Program-made: the position numbers and the translations under genes | Notes under the pieces: generated by a model | What the model was told of the DNA's origin: nothing | The model's database searches: none | The model's input: only the letters and a program-made list of their open reading frames with translations | In this document: piece after piece, positions 50,321 through 59,799 of the stretch | Position numbering within the stretch: position 1 is the first letter of the stretch | Layout: each line of letters starts with the position of its first letter | NCBI GenBank assembly: GCA_029844215.1 | Contig: CM056729.1 | Coordinates: forward strand, 3,038,001-3,102,000 | Direction: 5' to 3' | Length of the DNA: 64,000 bases | DNA from: Przewalskia tangutica | Taxonomy: Eukaryota > Streptophyta > Magnoliopsida > Solanales > Solanaceae

Positions 50321-51139
50321 CCTTAATATAATCATTTCACGTGGTTGGTAAGAGTAAATTTATTATAAATATACTACCAACTTATAGATATTTTAATATT
50401 TGATATAAATGGTTGGTAAACATGATTAGTAAATATATCTATCAACTTCTGAATTTATTTTTACAAAATAAAAACTTATGAGTCAACTTTTACATTTAAA
50501 AATATTGAAATCATAATTTGAAATCTCAAATCACGTGTTTTTGGATGATTTGAAATTTGATCTAATGAGATGAAATCGCATGTCCAAATGACTACTATAA
50601 ATCTTTAAGAAATCTCAAGTAAACTCCAGATGAGATTTTAGAGCAAAAGAGCTGAATCAAATTGTTGAAGTTGAAATATGAATTTGATGCAGAATTGGAT
50701 GGTTTATTGCAAATCTTGGCCCTAAAGGGGTTGTATTGAATTCTGGTGTATATAAATTAACGTATATTAGATGAATTATGATAGATTGAGCATGTTTGGA
50801 TCATTGTTGAGTACTTGGAGCTCATATTGGAACTAAGGATCGGGTTGAGGTATGTCCAGCTTTAAGCTTCTTATGTGTTTTTAAATCAACTTATATTTTG
50901 TAAAAACGATGATTTAAATGATATCCAATGCACGTGCATGACAAGTTTATATATTTTGCTCCATGATTTAATTGTAATTGTAAAGGATGAAAACGCTTAA
51001 ATGGCTAAATCTTGAACTTTATAAAAATGTCTAAGACTCGTATATAATATCGTGTTATGGTGCGTCATACTCAATTATTTAAATCCCTCTCATGACTTAT
51101 TGATTCGAATAATCCTTGACATGCTTTTACTGGTGACAG
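50321..51139. other. AT-rich intergenic stretch
   Basis: No gene or defined element was identified. Confidence 0.45.
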
Positions 51140-51830
51140 TGTTTTCAGAGGCGTTTTCGAGACGAGTTTCGGGGCGAGCTTCGAGGCGGGACGTACCAAA
51201 AACTCCGAGGCGCAAATGAAAGGCGTAGATGCATAAGGGTAAGGCGTACACCCTAGATTTTGGGGCGTAAATCTCGAGCGCAAAAGCGTACGCCACAGGG
51301 GTTAAATTTATTATTTTTTGTTTTAAAAAGTATTTTTGCAATAGATTATAATTTTTATTATTGGTGTAATGATATTTATACTTTATGTTATCATGTTGTA
51401 GTGCTTTTTCCTAAAATATATAATTAACACAGTCATAAATAAATTATTTTAAATGATTATATCTGAAATTGGTATGATAGAGATTTCATATCACTATATT
51501 CCTGAATCAACTTTTTTCATTCTTTGCCATTGCTATTACACTTTTTATCCTTCTCTTTTCTTGAAATATATAAAGAAAATGCAAATATTAGTTGAGGGTG
51601 GAAAGAACTAATAGATGTGGAGATTAATGATTAAGTGGATGGACATTTTATTTTAAAGATTATCTAGGCTATTATCATTTTTTGTGTTGTTACCTTTCTC
51701 AAATAATAATTATAATAATTTCTTTATATTATTAGTGATTTATTTAAATTTATTTGCATAATTTTAATAAAAAGTTTACATTTACTTAATTATTTAGTAA
51801 TAAAATTATAAAATTGAAGATACATGAGAT
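51140..51830. mobile_element. Copy 2 of the gggcgtaag-motif element, right end missing
   Basis: It begins TGTTTTCAGAGGCG and follows copy 1 (40349) through the gggcgagcttcgaggcggg and ttttggggcgtaaatc motifs and the AT-rich middle, to tacatgagat. It stops where copy 1 continues into its right motif block. Confidence 0.65.
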
Positions 51831-52164
51831 CGGTGATATTGTATTTCTTTGGTTTGACTTACATTTATCAAAATGAAATTGTCTACTTGATTGTGAAAGT
51901 GAAATTTGACTACAATGCCATAATGTTACTACAGATTGCATTGATGTCGAAAGAAATAATCTCTTGATTATTCTTATTGATGAAAGACATATATATACAA
52001 CTTACAATAGGAAAATTATATTTCTACTTTACATCTAAATCTCTATTCTATAAGGAGTCTAAATCTACACTTATGGTAATATTACAATATACCAAATATA
52101 CAATAGGGAAAATATTAACAAATTTGGAAATTGGAATATGGGCTGGACGTGAGGCCCATATTCT

Positions 52165-52473
52165 CTAACACACCCCCGCAGTCATAGCGGGCGATCTTCG
52201 TACGCTGAGACTGTCTCTAAAATCTTCAAAAAGGACCGAGGGAAGACCCTTGGTAAAGATGTCTGCAATCTGATATCTGGAAGGGACGTGGAAGACGCGT
52301 ACTGGTCCTTTAGCTACCTTCTCTCGAACAAAGTGAATATCCATCTCTATGTGTTTAGTACGCTGGTGCTGAACTGAATTATCATAAAGGTAGACGACAC
52401 TTATATTATCACAATATATCAAGGTAGCCTTTTCAATAGACAACGGCTTTAAAGTAGATTTCAGAACCAACAC
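52165..52473 (-). pseudogene. Copia element 2 RNase H, C-terminal part
   Basis: Reads EKATLIYCDNISVVYLYDNS, QHQRTKHIEMDIHFVREKVA, QIADIFTKGLPSVLFEDF. It is separated from the RT frame by breaks at 52.5 kb. Confidence 0.9.
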
Positions 52474-52570
52474 GCATCGGAAATCAAATCGCTACCCTCT
52501 ATACTCGGCGATTCGCACTTGAACGTGAAAGCGTAGATTGACGCCGCGGACCATGAGACCAAGTTATTAC

Positions 52571-53723
52571 CTAAAACATACAATAGCCGTGACGTAGACT
52601 GCGTCGTGGACAACCACCCCAATCAAGATATGTATACGAGTGTAGACGCCGACGGCGGTATAAATGCAAACCATAATCAAGTGTTCCCTGAATGTACCTA
52701 AGGATGCGTTTGAGCGCATTCATATGTTCAACTCTGGACTCATGCATAAACAAACACACCTGCTGGACTGCATATGTAATATTTGGTCGCGTGAACGTAA
52801 GATACTGAAGGGCGCCTGCAGGACTACGATAGCGGGTCGGATCCTCATAGGCAGAGCCAGCTGCAGCACCCAACTTGAGTTTAGTATCAACTGGAGTAGA
52901 AGTGGACTTACATGATGACATCCCAGCCCTCTCAATGATCTCTGCTGCATACTTCCTCTGTGTTAAGAACAATCCACCTGCATAAAGAGTGAGCAATTCC
53001 CAAAAAATAGCTCAAGGGGCCCAAGTCTTTCATGACAAACTCAGAACTGAGCATTGTCATAATAGACTTTCTCAAAGCATCAGAAGAGACAGTCAAGATA
53101 ATATCATCCATATATAATAATATATAAGTCATGGAAGAACATCGACGATATATGAACAATGAATTATCAGACCTGCTGTGAGAAAAACTCATGGTCGAAA
53201 CAAAATCAGCAAACCTCTTATACCAAGCCCGTGGAGACTGCTTAAGTCCATACAATGACTTCTTTAATAGACATACATGATTAAGATATCTAGTATCCCT
53301 GAACCCCAATGGCTGATGCATATACACTGTCTCCTGAAGATCACCATGTAGAAAAATATTCTTCACATCTATCTGATGAATGGACCATGATTTTGAAAGA
53401 GCCAAGCTGAGAACAGTGCGAATGGTAGACGACTTGACTACCGGTCTAAATGTCTCACCACAATCCATATCAACATGTTGAGTCTTACCATCACCTACAA
53501 GTCTAGCCTTATGCCTTGCAAATGAACCATCAGAATTTTCCTTATGAACAAAAATCCACATAGACCGAATAATATTAACACTAGATGGACGGAGTACCAA
53601 CTCCCACGTCTTATTATCAATAAAATCAGTATATTCCTCGGTCATGACAATTTTCCAATTAGGGCCATTTAAGGCAGACACATGATTACGGGGTAAGGGG
53701 GATTTCAGAACATTAGAATTCAA
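52571..53723 (-). pseudogene. Copia element 2 reverse transcriptase, one frameshift
   Basis: The main frame 52932-53723 carries WELVLRPSSVNIIRSMWIF, IHQIDVKNIFLHGDLQETVY, KKSLYGLKQSPRAWYKRF and an intact YMDD box (LLYMDDIIL). It shifts at about 52950 into the frame 52571-52996 with QRKYAAEIIERAGMSSCKST and LKRILRYIQGTLDYGLHLY. Confidence 0.92.
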
Positions 53724-54926
53724 ATTGAAATGTCTTTTTGGTTTAACAATACCCCGTTGACTGCGAGTGACTGAACCCAGACTCTGAGCTGGATTGAGTG
53801 AATTTTGAGAATTGCTGGAAGTACCGTCAAAGGCGCCGCGACGCTAGGTATGCAGGGTCGCGACGCTGACTCGCAGGAGTTTTGGCGTCGCGGCGCTGAC
53901 GACGTTTTTTCGAGCAAATCTGAAAAATGACGTAGAACATTGGGGGAGATATCCTCATCAAAAAAATTATAGGAACTAGACATGTGTTTTTTTATTTTAG
54001 AAAAGCGAAATTGAGATTCATCAAAGAGAACATGACGACTAATGATGATTATTTTAGAGGACAAATCAAAGCATTTATAACCACGATGATTTGACGGAAA
54101 ACCCAAAAACACACAAGGAGTAGAACGTGCCTGAAGTTTATTGATCGTAGTGTATGAAAACAATGGATAACATAAGTATCTGAATACCCTAAGATGAGAA
54201 TATGACAGAGTTTTATTGTATAACACTTTGAGAGGAGATGAATATGTCAAATCTTTAGAGGGAAGAATATTTAGGAGATCAGTAGCTATTTGTAGTGCAT
54301 GATGCCAAAATAATGGAGGAACGAAAGAATGAAACAATAAAGTGCAGACAATATTATTAATGGTACGAATTTTTCGCTCGGCTTTTCCATTTTGTGAAGA
54401 CGTGTGAGGACAAAAAACGAAAATTTATTCCATTTTGAGCACAAAACTCCATAAATTCCCATTATCATACTCTTTGTCATTATCACATTGGATGTTTTTT
54501 ATTTTTCGTTCGAATTGCGTTCTTATGAAAGCTCAAATTTTTATGAAAATGGAAAAAACTTGAGATTTTTTCGCAATAGGAAACATCCACAAATATTTAG
54601 AATAGTCATCTAAGAATAAAACATAATAACGATGACTCATAGAACTGAGAACCGGAGATGTCCATAAATCAAATAATATCAAATGACATTGAAGTATTAG
54701 AATTTGAAGCTACAAATGATAATTTAATACTCTTTCTCAAAGCACAGGATTGACAAAGTGGAGTATTACGTGTACCCTTACAATAAATAAACTTATGTCT
54801 ATCTAAAGAAGATAAAATAGACGACATCAGATGACCTAGACGAGTATGCCACAAGGAAGGAGCAAGAGCTGCAAAAGTGGATGACATAGCTTGAGCTGAG
54901 ACTTGGAGTGATTGGATAAAGATCAC
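53720..54926 (-). pseudogene. Copia element 2 integrase region, broken
   Basis: The zinc-binding part (54669-54926) has LWHTRLGHLMSSIL and CQSCALRKS. The C-terminal part (53720-54337) has PPLFWHHALQIATDLLNILP, SHLRVFRYLCYPLF and RSTPCVFLGFPSNHRGYKCF. The catalytic core between them is shifted and incomplete. The linker at 53820-53900 carries CG-rich repeats. Confidence 0.85.
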
Positions 54927-55099
54927 CCCTACTGTTGCACCTCATGAGATGACTCCCGTCTTGAAATCATTCACAGAAAACCCAAAAGGATCAAAATTAA
55001 TAGAAACTCAATTATCAGTGGTGAATTTACGGACAAACACCAGTTTTTTAATCAATTTTGGGGCATGAAGGATATGTTTTAGGACAAGTGGTGGATGAG

Positions 55100-55240
55100 G
55101 AGGGGATAAAGTTTTATGACCATAACCCTTGGTCGGATGTCATATGGGTAGTGGCGCCGGTGCCCATGTACCAATTAGGGTCCGGCTGAGTCAAGCCAAG
55201 TGTGTGCATCGCTGCTTCAATGTTGGTCTGAAATGGGCCC
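55100..55240 (-). pseudogene. Copia element 2 protease active-site region, mutated
   Basis: The minus strand reads QPDPNWYMGTGATTHMTSDQ. Active copia proteases have DTG here; the Asp codon GAC is now GGC (55162-55164). Confidence 0.8.
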
Positions 55241-55372
55241 GCGACGTGGTGGGCCTGATGGGGGCGAGGCCCAAGTATACTGGACTGATGTTGCCGCCAT
55301 ACGCCGTCCGAAACTCACTCGACCTAGGTAGAAGTTGGACCGCGGCTCGCGCACTGGCCGCTGGGCGGGCTG

Positions 55373-56264
55373 TCAGCCGCGCTGCATCGTGGATTCGCCG
55401 CGTTGATAGGTCGGGACCCATCGCCATCGCCGAGGGCCTCGTGGGCTCCGTAATCGTTGTTGCTGCTGACGGTTGCCTCCGTTGTCGCCACGATTCTTGC
55501 CATTATTTTTCCAATTCTGGCTCTTCTTACCACTTCCGTTGTTGTGATTTTGAGTCACATTGGCTGGATTGGAAAGAGATAAATTGGACGCAATCATCAT
55601 GACGACAGGGCTGGCCCCAATCACCACTTTCTTTGCCAATCTAGCTTCCTCCAAAGTAAGCATAGAACGGGCTTGATAAAATCCTGGCAGGGGGTTACTC
55701 TGACGAATAACCGAAGCAACACCGCTAAAAGCCTCTGACAGGCCTGCAATCATCTGAAGAACTAGACGATTTTGAGAAACATGAGAACCCACGTTGCTGA
55801 GTTGGTCTGCCAAGTCCTTGAGGCGTTTGCAATAAGAAGAAACATTTGGAAAACTCGCCATAGCCACATGGGAGAATTTCTGCTCAAGGATAACAATTCG
55901 AGAATAACTGTTATCTTGGAATATATCTCGCAATCGATCCCACGCCGCCATAGCCGTGAAATTGGTTTTCATAATCGTCTGTAAAAGATCCAAGGAGATA
56001 GTGACATAAATCCACTGAAGAACCTTGACATCAAGCCTGACCCATAATGCGGATCTCGCTTTAGCTGACAACCGTCGTAGAAGTACCCTCCTTTGGAGGA
56101 GAAGAAGGAATGATGTGGTGGAGGACTTTATGTGTCAAAACATGAATCTTAAATAATTTCGTCCATGTCTCATATTGAACGTTTTCTAGGTCAAGAACGA
56201 TAGGAAGAACGCTCTTGATATTAGAAACTGTGAGGACATGGTGAAAAGTGTTCTTATCAGTCAT
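55373..56264 (-). pseudogene. Copia element 2 Gag
   Basis: It starts at the Met at 56264 (MTDKNTFHHVLTVSNIKSVL), followed by LDLENVQYETWTKLFKIHVL. It shifts frame near 56065 and continues ITISLDLLQTIMKTNFTAMA, AWDRLRDIFQDN, FSHVAMASFPNVSSYCKRLK and a basic Gln/Asn/Arg-rich tail. This is a UBN2/DUF4219-type copia Gag. No zinc knuckle is visible. Confidence 0.85.
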
Positions 56265-56680
56265 AAGGAATAAAACAACAAGATTCAGAGAAGAGAATTT
56301 GTGAGAGAGTTTTTTGAAAGAGAAAATACTCGGTTTTTGTGAAAGAAGAAGAACAAGAAAATCGAGAATTTTTAGGGCAAAATTTCGAGAAGAAGAAATT
56401 TTTGAGGAGCGGAAGCAGGGTAAAGAAAATCTAGGCTTTGATACTATGAAAGAAATAATCTCTTGATTATTCTTATTGGTGAAAGACATATATATATATA
56501 TACAAGTTATAATAGGAGAATCCTATTCATACTTTACATCTAAATTCCTATTCTATAAGGATACTAAATCTATACTTATGGTAATATTACAATATACCAA
56601 ATATACAATAGAAAAAATATTAACAAATCTGGAAATTGGAATATGGGCCGGACGTGAGGCCCATATTCTCTAACAGATGT

Positions 56681-57089
56681 AATAATTGTGAGTTGCCTAC
56701 CTGGGCAGGAAGAACACCAATTATCCTGGATCCTTGATGCATACAATAGGCTAATTGATTGGGGAGAGAACACCAATCATCGCAGACGACATTTGATGCA
56801 TACATCACCTAATGTTGTGCAATTTGTGAATAATGCGACAATTGATATAACAATAACTTTTATCATTTATGAATTTTTTGATATTGAATGACTATTGTGA
56901 TTGGTTTATAACTATTTGCTTCAATTATTAATTTGAACTTGAATTATTTACTTTGATTCTCTCAAGAATTTTAATATATCTTCTATGTAGCTCTTGCCTA
57001 TCATGAGATGATTTGGCTATGATATGCATACTGAGTGTTCCAGTGGAATAATAGATAAAGATGTTAGCACGTTAAATTAAAGTCAGATA
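56681..57089. other. Short imperfect duplication and AT-rich sequence
   Basis: aacaccaattatc/ttgatgcatacaa at 56713-56750 recurs as aacaccaatcatc/ttgatgcatacat at 56769-56805. No gene. Confidence 0.5.
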
Positions 57090-57440
57090 ATTGTAATGAA
57101 GAAGTAATGTCAATGTGTTAGGTAAAGAAGGATGTCTAACAAAGTGAAAAGTAAGTTTTATAAAATAGTTATATATACGACCAACAATTCTACAAGAGAG
57201 TGAATATTGAGCAGTTAAATTTCAACACATCCACAAGATAAGTATCAAAAGATGCGGATGCTAATATGGATGTTAGTCATACAAGATTAAAAAAGATCAC
57301 ATTCCCGAGAATGTTCAAGTAACAAACGTTGAGAATAAAATGAGAGTAGGTTGCTTGAAATGGTTTGATCATGTCATGTGTCGACCTCCAGATACACCGA
57401 TATGTATGTGTGAATCTATAGAAAAAGAATTTGTTAGAAG
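57090..57440 (+). mobile_element. Highly degraded RTE LINE fragment
   Basis: With several stops and shifts, the order KSKFYKIVIYTT, then DMDVSHTRLKKI-like, then NVENKMRVGCLKWFDHVMCR, then PPDTPICMCE follows the end of the RTE polyprotein. Confidence 0.65.
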
Positions 57441-57469
57441 AAGATGTTGAAAATTTACTAATGTAGAAT

Positions 57470-58290
57470 TGAGTTTATCTCGTCTTTAATGACTTGAACA
57501 CATGGGCTTCGCATGTCGAAAACATCGTTTCTTCGCACATGCCTAATCTACTAAGTGAGTAGATGATGTTAGTGCAAAGTATCACCAAATTTCGCTAAGA
57601 AATGAAAGAGATATTGGTACACAAAGTAAGGTGTTTGAGACATGAAAAATGGAGTGTTTTGTCCAAAAATGACAAATCTTTCTCATTGGTAGAAGATAGA
57701 AGAATTGTGTAATATATAAACTCTATTTTTGAGTAAGGGTTTGGGACCCTAAGGGGTAACCCATGTGTTTAGAAGATGGAGGACCCAATGGTAAACTCTA
57801 TTTTTGAGTAAGAGTTTTGGTCCCTGAAATTTTTCAGAACGTTACAATGACTCTATCTTCTCCAAAGAACACCAGCCAACAGACATGATTGTTCAACAAA
57901 ACGTTGCTTCCCTTTCTGCAATTATAAGTTGAACATTTGTGTTCAAATTAAAGATATAGAACACACAACGCAATACACAAAAAAGTCAAATATTCGTTTT
58001 TTGTTTTCATAACAGAACAATAAGCACAGAACACATACAAAAATCAGTAATCTGTTCTATATTCATTTACTTCGTTGGGATCAATACAGTTTGTTTTGCT
58101 TTGTTGATTGTTGTTGTTTTATTTTGGGATACTATTGTCCATTACCGTAAAAGCATATATACGGGCAATTTTATCTTAAAGACAGAGAACCATCTCTCGA
58201 TTCAGCCTTATTTGATTTTGCTTAACCTTTCGGATACACCAACTTTACCTACAGAAGACGAGGTAGATCAAACTAAAATCACATGAAATA
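57470..58290 (+). mobile_element. Diverged LTR, distant relative of copia family 1
   Basis: Blocks in the same order as the other LTRs, in plus orientation: ttgaacacatgggcttcgca, then atattggtacacaaagtaag and gtgtttgagacatga, then tttgttgattgttgttgtttt, then attaccgtaaaagcatatat and tcgattcagc. The ends are not definable. Confidence 0.5.
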
Positions 58291-58819
58291 AAATACTTTT
58301 TGCTGAAAAGGAGGTGAATTAATTAAATTGCAAGAAAATAAAGCTTAATTACAGTTTATGACTGATCAGTAAAAACAGTCCATAATAATCATATGCAAGG
58401 GAGTTATTCTAAAAGACCTACAATAGGAATCCATGTAGACTTAACTGAAGATATGATCCTAGTAAAATGATTTATATATGTGATATTTATTAATTAGGAA
58501 TATATTTTAGATGTGTTTTTATACCGACTCAACGGTATGAGATTTCACTGGATATGTTATATGTACTTTAGATGTGTTAAGCATTTTTATTATAGATCCT
58601 ATAGTTCTTAGGAATGGTTTTATATTTTAAAGATTTATTCATTAGAAAATATAGTGAATTTCTTTTACTTGTTATTTATGTGTACATAATATATGCACAA
58701 AATAAGTTAAAATAGAGTGACAAATCAATTATTTTGTTGTATTACTAGGATAAGTTATCCCTTGGAAAGTCCTCATATTGTATCACTTCTTTAAATTAAT
58801 ATGAATTGTGATGGAATGT
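58291..58819. other. AT-rich intergenic stretch with an RTE/SINE-type tail
   Basis: Around 58527-58560 there is a fragment of the common 3' tail (ggtatgagatttcactggat). No gene. Confidence 0.4.
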
Positions 58820-58975
58820 TTGAGATTCCTCCACCCTTAACTAGAGGCAGATTCGAGCTCTATAAACGTAAAAAGTTATGTTGGGAACGCCACCCCATAA
58901 TGAGCCTTGCAGTATGCAATCGAATTTAGTCGGACTCCAATATTAATAACAAACATCAAATGAAAAAAAAATCAT
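58820..58975 (+). mobile_element. Degenerate tRNA-type SINE
   Basis: B-box-like ggcagattcgagctct, then gttgggaacgcc, gtcggactccaatatt and an A-rich tail. It resembles the 34934-35072 relic. Ends approximate. Confidence 0.45.
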
Positions 58976-59099
58976 TTTGTTTTAGTAATTCGTAGTCTTC
59001 AACCCCAGCACCCCACCATAACTCTAATACACTCCCTTTTTAAGATTTTCCTACGTTGGAGTACCATATTTTGTTTTAAATTTAGTAAAAAAAAACCAC

Positions 59100-59799
59100 C
59101 ATCATATAATAATTCATATTATAGTATAGTGAAGTTCAAAATAAAGTCCCCTCTCTTCTCTCTCTTCTCTCTATATCCGAACTCTTATGTAATTGGATAA
59201 ATATCGAAATTTATAAAAAAAAATCTATGACTATTATGTAATATCATAGATGCGTCATACTCTATCATTTAAATGTCTGTTATGGCGTCACAAACGATAT
59301 TTCGTGTATCACCTAGTGAGAAAATTTGTGAATTACTGATGTCGTGATCGTTAACATAACATTGACTTTTATCATTTGTAATTCTTTTGATAGTATAGAA
59401 TAAGCGCGTGTTTTCATATATTGTATTTTTACTAATTTTCTTTATTAGAAAATCAATGAAGGAGTAAATAATACTCATACGAAAAAATAAATTAAAGGGA
59501 AACATAACAACATAATACTATAAAATACTATATAGTATAGTGAAGTGCGTAATACAAAGTCCCCCTAGTTCTCTCTCTCTCTAGATTTTCTCTCTCTCTA
59601 TCCATTTCGAAAAATCGCTCAATTCTAAATCCACGCATCGCAATCGATACATATACATACATATTTCGTGTATCTATATATGTAGCCATACGCATCCGTT
59701 TCATTGTTCTTCCATTTCGAAACCCTAGGGAGTTTCTTATCGGAACTGATTACAGTGCCGAAACTTGGGGTTTTTTGTGTGGATCTGTGTTGATTTGAA
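59100..59799 (+). promoter_or_regulatory. Promoter and 5' UTR of the CNOT10-like gene, with duplicated segment
   Basis: The proximal segment at 59510-59600 (actatatagtatagtgaagt, caaagtcccc, then CT-rich) has a second copy at 59110-59180 (attatagtatagtgaagt, taaagtcccc, then CT-rich). A TATA-like ctatatag and the following CT microsatellite are typical of plant core promoters and 5' UTRs. The true start site is unknown. Confidence 0.5.

Larger units (their letters stand above)
51948..56675 (-). mobile_element. Ty1/copia retrotransposon with short LTRs, inactive
   Basis: 4728 bp. LTRs 51948-52170 (223 bp) and 56447-56675 (229 bp) start TGTTAGAGAATATGGGCC in minus-strand sense. A perfect 5-bp duplication, gatgt, flanks them (51943-51947 and 56676-56680). 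After the 5' LTR comes TAGTATCAAAGCC, two changes from the initiator Met-tRNA primer site TGGTATCAGAGCC. A G-rich tract, gcgggggtg, precedes the 3' LTR. Gag, protease, integrase, RT and RNase H relics follow in copia order. The LTRs differ at roughly a dozen positions plus small indels, so this is an old insertion. Confidence 0.95.

Noticed and set aside
55129..55602. Plus-strand 157-residue frame in GC-rich sequence
   Set aside because: Antisense to the Gag/protease region of copia element 2.
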